From Streptomyces camponoticapitis (GTDB lineage: Bacteria; Actinomycetota; Actinomycetes; Streptomycetales; Streptomycetaceae): a stretch of 64,000 bases of DNA. This document shows positions 41,689 to 50,457 of the stretch, piece after piece. Position 1 is the first letter of the stretch; every line of letters starts with the position of its first letter. The notes below the pieces were generated by a model, which was not told the origin of the DNA, ran no database searches, and saw nothing but the letters and a program-made list of their open reading frames with translations. The position numbers and the translations under genes are program-made. Location: NCBI RefSeq assembly GCF_014646115.1, contig NZ_BMMV01000033.1, forward strand, positions 1-64,000, given 5' to 3'.

Positions 41689-42653
41689 GCGACGGGATCG
41701 ACCACATCGAGGAGTTCCACGGGCTTCCCGTCTTCACCCTCGCGCGCGACGAGGCGCCCGCGCCGGGGGCGTTGCCCGAGCCGGACGCCGTCGCGTGGCG
41801 GCTGGACTGCGGGTGGGACGAGAAATGGACGTTCCCCGAGCTGTGGCGGCACTTCACGAGTGTGGTGGACACCGAGCGCGTGCGCGCGCTGGTCATCGGG
41901 CCGTGGTGGAGCGGCGAGTACTCGGAGCTGGCGCCCGTCCAGGAGCTGATCGTCGCCGACGCTGCACGCTTCCCGGCCCTGCGCGCGCTGTTCCTGGCGG
42001 ACGTGGTGGGCGAGGAGTGCGAGGTGTCCTGGCTGCGGATCAACGACATCACGCCGGCCATCGAGGCGTTCCCGCTGCTGGAGAATTTCGGCGTGCGGGG
42101 CTGCGGCGACACCTACCGGGACGGTGATCTGCGGCTGCGGCCGGTGAAGCACGACCGGCTGCGTGTCCTGCGTTTCGAGTCGGGCGGGCTCCCGGGTTCG
42201 GTCGTGCGCGCCGTCGGCGCGAGCGAACTGCCCGCGCTGGAACATGTGGAGCTGTGGCTGGGCGTCGACGAGTACGGCGGCAACGCGACCCTCGCCGATC
42301 TGGCGCCCCTCCTCGACGGCGGCCGATTCCCCCGCCTGCGCCATCTGGGGCTCCAGAACAGCGAGATCCAGGACGAGATCGCCGGCGCGGTGGCCGCGGC
42401 GCCGGTCGTCGCCGGGCTCGAATCACTGGCGCTGTCGATGGGCACGCTCACCGACGCGGGGGCCGAGGCACTGCTCGCCGGCCAGCCGCTCACGCACCTC
42501 GACGAGCTGGACCTGAGCCACCACTACATCTCAGCGCCGTGGCGCACCCGGATCCAGGAGGCTCTGGAGCCCCACGGTGTGCGGGTGGAGCTGGAGGTGG
42601 CCCACGACATCGACGAAGACGACGAGTGGCGTTATGTCGCCGTCTCCGAGTAG
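41685..42653 (+). CDS. STM4015-family LRR-like protein, copy 2
   Basis: A 322-residue paralog of the preceding protein with the same layout: FHGLPVFTLA, VAWRLDCGW, LPALEHVELWLG, LRHLGLQNSEI, LESLALSMGTL, LDELDLSHHYI. It ends in DDEWRYVAVSE. Divergence is clear but the repeats and tail agree, so this is an old tandem duplication. Translation is coupled to copy 1. Confidence 0.85.
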   Translation: MSDGIDHIEEFHGLPVFTLARDEAPAPGALPEPDAVAWRLDCGWDEKWTFPELWRHFTSVVDTERVRALVIGPWWSGEYSELAPVQELIVADAARFPALRALFLADVVGEECEVSWLRINDITPAIEAFPLLENFGVRGCGDTYRDGDLRLRPVKHDRLRVLRFESGGLPGSVVRAVGASELPALEHVELWLGVDEYGGNATLADLAPLLDGGRFPRLRHLGLQNSEIQDEIAGAVAAAPVVAGLESLALSMGTLTDAGAEALLAGQPLTHLDELDLSHHYISAPWRTRIQEALEPHGVRVELEVAHDIDEDDEWRYVAVSE

Positions 42654-43800
42654 CGGCGGGCCGCGCCTCGCGGTCGTCGGCAATCCCGCGAACCGCCGCG
42701 TGCGGCTGTTCCAGGACGCGGTGGGCGCGGCGGGCCTGCCACCGGCGCGTGAGGTGGCCTGGCTCGATGTGCTGGGCGGGCGTGCCGAGTTCCGGCCCGG
42801 TGAGGTCGTCCGGGTGGAGTCGCCGGGCGAGGACGCGGAGGTGGAGCGGCTGCTGCGCGGCACGGACGATCCGACGCGGGTCGAGGGCACAGCCCTCTGG
42901 TACGAGCGGTTCACCTCCGCCGTACGGAAGTTGGGCCGCGCCGTGCGGGAGGCGGGGGCGCGTCTTCTGGACGAGCCGGACGAGTTGGCGGTGCTGTTCG
43001 ACAAGCGGCTGTGCCACGAGGTCCTGGACCTGGCGTCCGTACCGGTGCCACCGTCACCGACGTCCGGGGCCGGCGCCCCGCCCGTGCGCGGCTGGGACGA
43101 TGTGCGGGCCCTGATGGGCGGTCCCGGCATGCGCCGGGCGTTCGTCAAGATCGCCCACGGCTCGTCGGCCTCCGGGGTGCTGGCCGTCGAGACCGCCGGC
43201 CCCGGCCGGGTGCGCGCGACGACCTCTGTCGAACGCGACGCGACCGGGCGGCTGTTCAACTCGCTGCGGGTGCGGCGTCTGACCACTGAGCCCGAGGTGG
43301 CGGCGATCGTCGACGCGCTGGCCCCGGACGGGCTGCATGTCGAGCGGTGGCTGCCGAAGGCCATGCAGAACGGCAGAGCGACGGACCTGCGGGTGGTGGT
43401 CGTCGCGGGCCGGGCGACGCACGCCGTCGTACGGACCAGCTCGTCGCCGATGACCAACTTGCATCTCGGCGGGTCGCGCGGCGATCTCAACGCGGTGCGG
43501 GCGGCGACCGAAGCGGCGAGCGGCGGCGGGGGCTGGCGGGCCGCCCTGGAGATCTGCGAGCGGGCCGCCTCGTGCTTCCCCGGCACGCACTGTGTGGGGG
43601 TGGACCTGCTGCCCGCGACCGGCTGGCGCCGCTTCGCCGTCGGCGAGGTCAACGCCTTCGGCGATCTGCTGCCCGGCCTCACCGGACTGCCCGGCAGCGG
43701 CGCGGAGGGCCTGGACACCTACGGGGCGCAGCTCGCGGCCCTGCGGTCGAAGGTGCCGTGTAGGGCGGACGACGGAGGTGAGTGGCGTGCACGCCTCTGA
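42634..43800 (+). CDS. STM4014-family ATP-grasp-like protein
   Basis: A 388-residue protein. Its core shows ATP-grasp features: RAFVKIAHGSSASGVLAVE (ATP-binding lysine and loop) near residue 170, and VGVDLLP...VGEVNAFGDLLPGL, with the acidic/Asn metal-binding residues, near 330-350. ATP-grasp enzymes join carboxylates to amines or other nucleophiles through acyl phosphates. The substrate is unknown. ATG 42634 overlaps copy 2 of STM4015 by 20 bases. Confidence 0.78.
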   Translation: MSPSPSSGGPRLAVVGNPANRRVRLFQDAVGAAGLPPAREVAWLDVLGGRAEFRPGEVVRVESPGEDAEVERLLRGTDDPTRVEGTALWYERFTSAVRKLGRAVREAGARLLDEPDELAVLFDKRLCHEVLDLASVPVPPSPTSGAGAPPVRGWDDVRALMGGPGMRRAFVKIAHGSSASGVLAVETAGPGRVRATTSVERDATGRLFNSLRVRRLTTEPEVAAIVDALAPDGLHVERWLPKAMQNGRATDLRVVVVAGRATHAVVRTSSSPMTNLHLGGSRGDLNAVRAATEAASGGGGWRAALEICERAASCFPGTHCVGVDLLPATGWRRFAVGEVNAFGDLLPGLTGLPGSGAEGLDTYGAQLAALRSKVPCRADDGGEWRARL

Positions 43801-44665
43801 GACGACGGGTCCCGCGACCACGGGCCCCGGGACCACGGGCGCGGAGCCGCCCGACATGCGCGGGGTCGTCGGCCGCGACGACCTTCTGCTGATCACGCTC
43901 GACACACTGCGTTACGACGTGGCCGCCGAGCTTGCGGAGGCGGGCCGGCTGCCGAATCTCGCCGGGCATCTCCCGGGCGGGCGCTGGGAGAAGCGGCACG
44001 CCCCCGGCAACTTCACCTATGCCTCGCACCAGGCGATGTTCGCCGGGTTCCTGCCGACGCCCGCCTCGGCTGGGCCCCATCCGCGGCTGTTCGCGGCCCG
44101 GTTCGAGGGGAGCGAGTCCACGGCCGCGAGGACGTTCGTCTTCGACACGCCCGACCTCGTGTCGGGTCTCGCGGACGCCGGGTACCGCACGGTGTGCATC
44201 GGGGGTGTCGGCTTCTTCAACAGGCGGGGCGCGCTCGGTTCCGTACTGCCGGGGATGTTCCAGGAGAGTCACTGGGAGCCGGAGTTCGGTGTCGCCTCGC
44301 CCACGTCCTTCGAGTCGCAGGTGGCCCGCGCGGAGCGGGTCGCGGCCGAACTGCCCGCGAGCCGCCGGCTGTTCCTCTTCGTGAACGTGCCGTCGCTGCA
44401 CCAGCCGAACTGGTTCCATCTGCCCGGCGCCACCCGTGAGGCGGGCGACTCACGTGAGACGCACGCGGCCGCCCTCGAATACGTGGACCGGCACATCGGC
44501 CGGCTCTTCGCCGCGGCGAGCAGCCGGCGCCGCTGCTTCACGATCGTCTGTTCCGACCACGGCACGGCCTACGGCGACGACGGCTGGACGGGCCACCGCC
44601 TCGGCCACGAGTCCGTCTGGACCGTGCCGTACGCCCACTTCTTCCTTGAGCCAGGGGCACCTTGA
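43787..44665 (+). CDS. STM4013/SEN3800-family hydrolase (alkaline-phosphatase superfamily-like)
   Basis: A 292-residue protein with LLLITLDTLRYDVAAELAEAG at the N-terminus and a late IVCSDHGTAYGDDG, the metal-binding pattern of sulfatase/phosphatase-like enzymes. SLHQPNWFHLPGA lies between. GTG 43787 sits five bases after GGAGGTGA. It overlaps STM4014 by 14 bases. A hydrolase or phosphotransfer role is inferred. Confidence 0.78.
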   Translation: MHASETTGPATTGPGTTGAEPPDMRGVVGRDDLLLITLDTLRYDVAAELAEAGRLPNLAGHLPGGRWEKRHAPGNFTYASHQAMFAGFLPTPASAGPHPRLFAARFEGSESTAARTFVFDTPDLVSGLADAGYRTVCIGGVGFFNRRGALGSVLPGMFQESHWEPEFGVASPTSFESQVARAERVAAELPASRRLFLFVNVPSLHQPNWFHLPGATREAGDSRETHAAALEYVDRHIGRLFAAASSRRRCFTIVCSDHGTAYGDDGWTGHRLGHESVWTVPYAHFFLEPGAP

Positions 44666-46026
44666 TGACCAACACGACCAGTACCACCGGCACCGCGCCC
44701 CGGCCGCGCCCGTACGAGAGTTACGTGTACGCGTATCCGCACAAGACCGCGTACCGGCGGCTGGCGGACCGGCCGGCGCTGAGCGGCCTGTGGGCGGGCG
44801 AGCGGAAGAACGCGCTCTCGCTCTATCTGCACATACCGTTCTGCGAGGTCCGCTGCGGCTTCTGCAACCTCTTCACCCGGATCGGCGCGCCCGACGAACT
44901 GACGACCCGTTATCTCGACGCCCTGGACCGGCAGGCGACCGCCGTGGCCGACGCGCTCCACGCCGACGGCACGGACGGTGTGCGCTTCGCCGCGGCCGCC
45001 TTCGGCGGCGGCACGCCCACCTTCCTGACGGCCGGCGAGCTGGAGCGGCTGTGCGACATCGCCGAGAAGCGGATGGGCGCCGATCTGCGGGCCGTGCCGC
45101 TCTCGGTGGAGACGTCGCCGTCGACCGCGACGGCCGACCGGCTCTCGGTGCTGGCCGAGCGCGGGGCGACGCGCTTGAGCATCGGCGTGCAGAGTTTCGT
45201 CGAGGGGGAGGCGAAGGCGGCTGTGCGCCCGCAGCGCCGCTCCGACGTCGAGGCCGCGCTCGGCCGGATCCGGGACGCGCGTATCCCGGTCCTCAACATC
45301 GACCTCATCTACGGCATCGACGGGCAGACCCCGGGGTCCTGGCGGCTCTCCCTCGACGCGGCGCTCGCCTGGCGGCCGGAGGAGCTGTATCTCTACCCTC
45401 TGTACGCACGGCCGTTGACCCCGCTCGGCAGGCGCGCGCATCCCAGTGAGGCCGACTGGGACACGCAGCGGCTGGACCTCTACCGGCGGGGCCGGGACCA
45501 TCTCCTCGCCGAGGGGTACGAGCAGGTGTCGATGCGGATGTTCCGCCGCGCCGGCGCGCCGCACGAAGGCGCGGACGACTACGCGTGCCAGACCGACGGC
45601 ATGATCGGCCTCGGCTGCGGCGCGCGTTCGTACACCTCGGAGCTGCATTACTCCTTCGACTACGCGGTCGGGATGCGTGAGATCCGGAACATCATCGACG
45701 ACTACACGACCACCGAGGACTTCTCCCGCGCCGAGGTGGGCCGCGCGGTCGACATGGACGAGGCGCGCCGCCGCCATCTCCTCCAGTCGCTGCTCCAGGC
45801 GGAGGGCATGGAGCTGGAGGAGTACCGCGCGCGGTTCGGCAGCCGTCCGGGTGACGACTTCCCCGCCGAGCTGGACCGTTTCGCCGGCCTCGGCTGGCTC
45901 GACGAGGGGGCCGGGCCCGGCCTGCTGCGGCTCTCGCCCGAGGGGCTCGCCCACTCGGACGCGCTGGGCCCGGCCCTGTTCTCCCCCGCCGTCCGGGCCG
46001 CGATGACCGCGTACGAACCGAAGTGA
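44665..46026 (+). CDS. STM4012-family radical SAM protein (HemW-like)
   Basis: A 453-residue radical SAM enzyme. LYLHIPFCEVRCGFCNLF contains the CxxxCxxC 4Fe-4S motif; FGGGTPTFL, LSIGVQSF and IDLIYGIDGQTPGSW follow in the order of the coproporphyrinogen-oxidase/HemW family. The HemW heme-related C-terminal domain is also suggested (residues 350-450). ATG 44665 shares one base with the upstream stop (TGATG). The reaction is unknown; the operon rather than the family suggests a protein- or peptide-directed role. Confidence 0.85.
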   Translation: MTNTTSTTGTAPRPRPYESYVYAYPHKTAYRRLADRPALSGLWAGERKNALSLYLHIPFCEVRCGFCNLFTRIGAPDELTTRYLDALDRQATAVADALHADGTDGVRFAAAAFGGGTPTFLTAGELERLCDIAEKRMGADLRAVPLSVETSPSTATADRLSVLAERGATRLSIGVQSFVEGEAKAAVRPQRRSDVEAALGRIRDARIPVLNIDLIYGIDGQTPGSWRLSLDAALAWRPEELYLYPLYARPLTPLGRRAHPSEADWDTQRLDLYRRGRDHLLAEGYEQVSMRMFRRAGAPHEGADDYACQTDGMIGLGCGARSYTSELHYSFDYAVGMREIRNIIDDYTTTEDFSRAEVGRAVDMDEARRRHLLQSLLQAEGMELEEYRARFGSRPGDDFPAELDRFAGLGWLDEGAGPGLLRLSPEGLAHSDALGPALFSPAVRAAMTAYEPK

Positions 46027-46033
46027 GGCACCC

Positions 46034-46888
46034 GTGGACCTGACGATCCTCTACCGGGGCCCGCTCGCCTCCTGCGACTACGACTGTCCCTACTGCCCGT
46101 TCGCCAAGCGCCGTGACACTCCTGACCAGTTGCGCGCGGACCGGGCGGCGCTGGCGCGCTTCACGACGTGGGTGGCCGAACAGACCGACGACCGTCTGTC
46201 GGTCCTCTTCACCCCGTGGGGCGAGGGCCTCACCCGCTCCTGGTACCGGCGGGCGCTCACCGATCTCTCGCACCTGCCGCACATCGCCCGGGTCGCGATC
46301 CAGACGAACCTCAGCTGCCGCACGGACTGGCTGAAGTCCGCCGACCCGGCCAAGCTCGCGCTCTGGTGCACGTACCACCCCGGTCAGACGCCGTACGACC
46401 GTTTCCTCACCAAGTGCGGCGAGCTGGGCGCCGCGGGCATCCGCTTCAGCGTCGGCGTCGTCGGCTTCCCCGACCACCTCGACCAGGCACGCCGGCTCCG
46501 CGCCGATCTGCCGGGCCATGTCTATCTGTGGGTCAACGCGGCGGAGGGCCGCACCTACTCGGACCCGGAGGCCGCCGACTGGACCTCGATCGACCCCCTG
46601 TTCCCGTTCAGCCGCCACCCCCACCCCTCGGCCGGCCTCCCGTGCCGCACGGGCGAATCGGTGATCTCGGTCGACGGCGAGGGCACGGTCCGCCGCTGCC
46701 ACTTCGTCCCGGCGGAACTGGGCAACCTGTACGACGGCTCCTACCGGCGGGCCCTCGAACCCCGTGCGTGCCCGCTCGCCACCTGCGACTGCCACATCGG
46801 CTACGTCCACCTGGAGACACTGCCGCTGTACGACGTCTTCGCGGGCGGCGTCCTTGAACGCATACCGGTGAGCCCGGTGGCGCGCTGA
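46034..46888 (+). CDS. STM4011-family radical SAM protein
   Basis: A 284-residue radical SAM enzyme with the CDYDCPYC motif near residue 14. A C-terminal cysteine set, RRCHF and then ACPLATCDCHIGY, looks like a shortened SPASM-type auxiliary cluster region, as in peptide-modifying enzymes. GTG 46034 starts seven bases after STM4012. It is the last gene of the operon and converges on the SGNH gene. Confidence 0.83.
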   Translation: MDLTILYRGPLASCDYDCPYCPFAKRRDTPDQLRADRAALARFTTWVAEQTDDRLSVLFTPWGEGLTRSWYRRALTDLSHLPHIARVAIQTNLSCRTDWLKSADPAKLALWCTYHPGQTPYDRFLTKCGELGAAGIRFSVGVVGFPDHLDQARRLRADLPGHVYLWVNAAEGRTYSDPEAADWTSIDPLFPFSRHPHPSAGLPCRTGESVISVDGEGTVRRCHFVPAELGNLYDGSYRRALEPRACPLATCDCHIGYVHLETLPLYDVFAGGVLERIPVSPVAR

Positions 46889-46907
46889 ACTCCGCGTCCC
46901 CGCCGGC

Positions 46908-47708
46908 TCAGTGACGCACCAGCGGCAGCAGGTCCGGGCGTTTGGCGACCGTGTGGTCACCGGAGGACGCGCCGCGCAGGCGGCGGCCGATCCAGGGAAC
47001 CAGATATTCGCGTGCCCACTGGATGTCGTCGCGGCGCACCTCCAGCGTGCCGCGTGGCGGCAGGGGCGGCCACGGCTGGTCGGGGTCGGCGGGGGTGTCG
47101 AGGCCGAGGACCTGGGCCGCGCGCAGTGCCACGCGGGTGTGGCCCTCCGGTGACAGGTGCAGCCGGTCGCCGTCCCAAGCGCGCCTGTCCTGGACCGACT
47201 TGAGGGACCAGAGGTCCAGGACCGGGCAGTCGTAGCGGTCGGCGATGGAGCGGACGTGGGCGGTGAACGTGGCTATCTTGCCGCGCAGATGGCGCAGTAC
47301 CGGGACGCCCCGGGTGTCGAACCCGGTGGGGACCATGACGGTGCCGACCGCGCTCGTCAGGTCGGCCAGCGCCCGTTCGAAACGTTCGGCGACGTCGTCG
47401 GGGTCGGAGCCGGGCCGGATGATGTCGTTGCCGCCGGCGCAGAACGTGACAAGATCCGGGGCGAGTTGCCTGGCGCGCGGGATCTGCTCCGCCACGATCT
47501 GGTCGAGCAGCCGTCCCCGTACGGCGAGGTTGGCGTACCGGAACGATCCGTCCGCCGTCCGGTCGGCGAGCAGTACCGCGAGCCGGTCCGCCCAGCCGAC
47601 ATAGATTCCGCCCGGTCCAAGGTCGCCGACGCCCTCGGTGAAACTGTCACCGATGGCCGCGTAAGACTCGAAGGCACCTCTGTTTTTTGATCTCGAATCG
47701 TCAGCCAC
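46908..47708 (-). CDS. SGNH/GDSL hydrolase
   Basis: A 266-residue esterase-like protein. AAIGDSFTEGVGD is the GDS block with the nucleophile serine, then VRGRLLDQI, FCAGGNDI (GxND block) and DRLHLSPEGH with the catalytic Asp/His. There is no signal peptide, so it is probably cytoplasmic. The GTG start at 47708 has a weak ribosome site. It converges on the STM4011 operon. Confidence 0.88.
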   Translation of the reverse strand: MADDSRSKNRGAFESYAAIGDSFTEGVGDLGPGGIYVGWADRLAVLLADRTADGSFRYANLAVRGRLLDQIVAEQIPRARQLAPDLVTFCAGGNDIIRPGSDPDDVAERFERALADLTSAVGTVMVPTGFDTRGVPVLRHLRGKIATFTAHVRSIADRYDCPVLDLWSLKSVQDRRAWDGDRLHLSPEGHTRVALRAAQVLGLDTPADPDQPWPPLPPRGTLEVRRDDIQWAREYLVPWIGRRLRGASSGDHTVAKRPDLLPLVRH

Positions 47709-47816
47709 AGCAGAACATCATTCACCCGGCCATGTGACCTACGCGACCGTAAGAAGGTGTGGCCCCCGGTGAGAAACACCACCGGTCAAGATTCGTTCAA
47801 CCGGGAATAGCGGAAA

Positions 47817-47854
47817 GGCCGTCGGCCGGCACCCGGGGGTGCCGGCCGACGGCC
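47817..47854 (-). terminator. Terminator hairpin after the LysM/M23 gene
   Basis: A perfect 17-bp stem (47817-47833 with 47838-47854) and 4-base loop lie 24 bases after the M23 stop on the reverse strand. Confidence 0.75.
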
Positions 47855-47877
47855 GATTACATGGGGGACCGAACAGG

Positions 47878-48804
47878 TCAGATGGAAACGCCGTGCTCGC
47901 GCAGGTACGCCAGCGGGTCGACGTCGGAGCCGTAGCTCGGACCCGTGCGGATCTCGAAGTGCAGGTGCGGACCGGTGGAATTGCCGGTCGAGCCGGAGAG
48001 GCCGATCTGGTCGCCGCCGGCGACCCGCTGACCCGCCGAGACGGACAGCGAGGAGAGGTGGCCGTACTGCGAGTACTGCCCGTCGTCGTGCTTGATGACG
48101 ACCTCGTTGCCGTACGACCCGGCCCAGCCGGCCGAGACGACGGTGCCGGGGCCGACCGACTTGACCGTGGTGCCCGAGGCGGCCGCGAAGTCCACGCCGG
48201 TGTGGTAACCGCTGGCCCAGCTGCCGCCGGCCGCGCGGTACGGGGTCGTGATGGTCGCACCGTCGACGGGCGCGGTGTAGCCGGAGTCCGCGCTCTGCGC
48301 CGCGGGCTCGTTCGCCGTGGTGTCGGCCTCGGGGGCGGGCTCGGCCGGTGCGGGCTTCGCGGGGGTGGCCTTCTTCGGGGTGGCCTCGGCCTTGCCCTCG
48401 GAGGACGCCTTGGCCTTCGCGCCGATGGTGAGCTTCAGGCCCGGGTGGATCAGCGACGGGTTGTCGCCGACGGCCTCGCGGTTGTCCTCGTAGAGCTTCT
48501 GCCAGCCGCCGCTGACCTTCTGGGTCTCGGCGATCTTGGCGAGGTAGTCCCCCGCGGTGACCGAGTACGTCTTCACGGTCTTGGCGGTCGCGGCCTGCTG
48601 GGCCGTCTGCGCGGCGGCGGTGGTGTGTGCGGCGGACACGGCCCGCTCGGGCGCCACCGACGGTGCGGCGGTCTGCGCGGCGGCGTGGGCGCCCGTGGCA
48701 CCGATGAGCGGAATTGCTATGGCGGCGCCACCCGTTCCCGCGACGACGAAGCCACGGGTGATCGGGTTGGTCCTCGGACGACGGTGCTTACCCTTTCCGG
48801 GCAT
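47878..48804 (-). CDS. Secreted LysM / M23 peptidase
   Basis: A 308-residue cell-wall hydrolase. An export signal covers about residues 1-42 (RGFVVAGTGGAAIAIPLIGA, cleaved near AHA). A LysM domain follows (VKTYSVTAGDYLAKIAETQ to PSLIHPGLKLTIG), then an Ala/Pro/Glu-rich linker. The M23 domain (190-300) has GYHTGVDFAA and GPHLHFEIR with the zinc-binding histidines. It should act on peptidoglycan cross-links. The ATG at 48804 follows GAGAGG. The leader contains a probable c-di-AMP riboswitch, the usual arrangement for resuscitation and muralytic genes in Streptomyces. Confidence 0.93.
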   Translation of the reverse strand: MPGKGKHRRPRTNPITRGFVVAGTGGAAIAIPLIGATGAHAAAQTAAPSVAPERAVSAAHTTAAAQTAQQAATAKTVKTYSVTAGDYLAKIAETQKVSGGWQKLYEDNREAVGDNPSLIHPGLKLTIGAKAKASSEGKAEATPKKATPAKPAPAEPAPEADTTANEPAAQSADSGYTAPVDGATITTPYRAAGGSWASGYHTGVDFAAASGTTVKSVGPGTVVSAGWAGSYGNEVVIKHDDGQYSQYGHLSSLSVSAGQRVAGGDQIGLSGSTGNSTGPHLHFEIRTGPSYGSDVDPLAYLREHGVSI

Positions 48805-48818
48805 GGCGAATTCCTCTC

Positions 48819-48955
48819 CGGCGCCTACGAGGTGAGCTGTCGGGTTCGGGCTGGAGATGCCCGGCCGCGCCGTGACGCGACTTCACCCCAAGCCGTCCGG
48901 ATCTCCGGAAACGGCGTACTACCTGGGTCCCCCGCTCCTGCCACACGTTGATGAG
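48819..48955 (-). promoter_or_regulatory. c-di-AMP (ydaO/yuaA) riboswitch
   Basis: Read on the reverse strand, the leader has the ydaO core blocks in order: GCGGGGGACCCAGGTA, then CTTGGGGTGAAGTCGCG, and near the end CCCGAACCCGACAGCTCACC followed by TCGTAGGCG just before the ribosome site. These match ydaO aptamers in front of Streptomyces cell-wall hydrolase genes. In actinobacteria c-di-AMP binding usually switches such genes off. The boundaries are approximate. Confidence 0.8.
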
Positions 48956-49368
48956 TGCTGGGTGGATGCGGATTCCGAACGGCGGCAGGATTCGGCGATC
49001 CGCTCGGATTGCGGTGACCGTAAGCCGCGCGGGCCGACCCGTACAAGCCGCTGTTTTCCTCCCGCAATCCACTCTCGAATATCGACATCCGCGAGCGGTC
49101 ACCCTGCGTGGATTACGGATCTTCGAATTCCGTGCGACGGCCCAATTCCCTTCCCGGGCGCGGCCACACACCGTCACGGATATGATCCTGCTCACCAGCC
49201 GTGGCCGATCTACCACCATCTCCCCCACGACCGGGGCACCTTATGGCCAATCACCCAATCCGGACAGAAGCCCTATTCCCAAGGCGCTTTCAGGGGGAAC
49301 CGATGTCGTAAAGTCGGAGCGCGACAGCGTCGGCGACGAGCGCCGACCGCACACGCGGAGGAGCCCAC
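48956..49368. other. Intergenic region between divergent M23 and phosphatase genes
   Basis: About 410 bases without a believable coding frame. It should hold the M23 promoter on the reverse strand and the phosphatase promoter on the forward strand. I could not fix either. Confidence 0.5.
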
Positions 49369-50181
49369 GTGACGCACGAGGTGCCGCAGCAGGTCCCGCC
49401 GAGCGAGCCCGATCTCGCCGGGGTACGCAACTTCCGCGACGTGGGAGGCCTGCCCACCGTCGACGGGCGGCGCGTACGGTACGGACGGCTCTTCCGCAGC
49501 GGCCATCTGGCGCACGCCACCGCCGAGGACGCGGCGTTCCTGACCTCGCTGGGGCTGCACACCATCTTCGACTTCCGCAACGCGGCCGACCAGAAGCTCG
49601 ACGGTCTGGACGTCGAGCTCCTCGGCGTACGCAATGTGAACATCCCGCTCACCGACCCGGCCGACGGCACCGAGTTCTGGAAAATGGTCCGCGACGGCGA
49701 TCTCGACCAGCTGCGCTCGATCCTCGCCGACGGCAAGGGCGCGGCGCGGATGTCCGCTTCGTACCGTTCGATCATCCTGGACCGCACCGCCGAGCACCGG
49801 CGGGTGCTGGACGCGCTGGCCGAGGAGAGCCTGCCCGCCCTGATGCACTGCGCGGCGGGCAAGGACAGGGCCGGTCTCTCGATCGCGGTGTCGCTGCTCG
49901 CCGTGGGCGTGGAGCGGGACGCGATCGAGGCGGACTATCTGAAGTCGAACGATCCGCACCGCAGGTACCTGGTACGGCGCAGCGACCCGACACCCGGCGG
50001 GACCTCTCCGGAGGTACTGGAGCTGCTGGCCCCGCTCTTCGACGCGCGCGCCGTCTATCTCGAAACGGCGTTCACGACGATGGAGGAGACGTGGGGCAGC
50101 GTCGACCGCTATCTCACGGACGGCCTCGGGCTGACGGACGAGACGCGCGAGCGGCTGCGGACGCGCCTCGTCGAAGACTGA
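49369..50181 (+). CDS. Protein tyrosine phosphatase (PtpB-like dual-specificity family)
   Basis: A 270-residue phosphatase. NFRDVGGLPTVDG and LFRSGHL open the Y_phosphatase3 domain; the active-site loop HCAAGKDRAG carries Cys161. The trailing lysine/aspartate in the loop is typical of the PtpB type that acts on phosphotyrosine and phosphoinositides. GTG 49369 has GGAGGAG upstream. No linked kinase is seen. Confidence 0.9.
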   Translation: MTHEVPQQVPPSEPDLAGVRNFRDVGGLPTVDGRRVRYGRLFRSGHLAHATAEDAAFLTSLGLHTIFDFRNAADQKLDGLDVELLGVRNVNIPLTDPADGTEFWKMVRDGDLDQLRSILADGKGAARMSASYRSIILDRTAEHRRVLDALAEESLPALMHCAAGKDRAGLSIAVSLLAVGVERDAIEADYLKSNDPHRRYLVRRSDPTPGGTSPEVLELLAPLFDARAVYLETAFTTMEETWGSVDRYLTDGLGLTDETRERLRTRLVED

Positions 50182-50215
50182 AGGACCGGAGGACTGGAGG
50201 GCTTGAAGACATGGC

Positions 50216-50401
50216 CTAGCGGCCGCCGGCGCCCGCCTCGAACAGCAGGTAGAGGAAGCCGGCCAGGACATGGCCGGCGACGAGGTAGGCGAAGAGCCGG
50301 ATGGCGAGACCGCGCGGGAAGTTGCGTTCCTCGTCCATGACGGACTTGGCGGGCTCCTCGGGCGAGGGGTTCTGAACGGCGTCCACTGGGTTGTCGGACA
50401 C
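50216..50401 (-). CDS. DUF6126-type single-pass membrane peptide
   Basis: A 61-residue protein with one hydrophobic helix (LAIRLFAYLVAGHVLAGFLY) near its C-terminus and an acidic N-terminal part. GTG 50401 is behind GAGAGG; the frame extends further but without conserved look. DUF6126 genes often follow XRE/cupin regulator genes near hopanoid loci in Streptomyces, as here. Function unknown. Confidence 0.75.
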   Translation of the reverse strand: MSDNPVDAVQNPSPEEPAKSVMDEERNFPRGLAIRLFAYLVAGHVLAGFLYLLFEAGAGGR

Positions 50402-50457
50402 GGGGATGGCCTCTCTGGTCGGGTGGGCGGAGCTGACAGCAGGTGAGTGCCGCCCGT

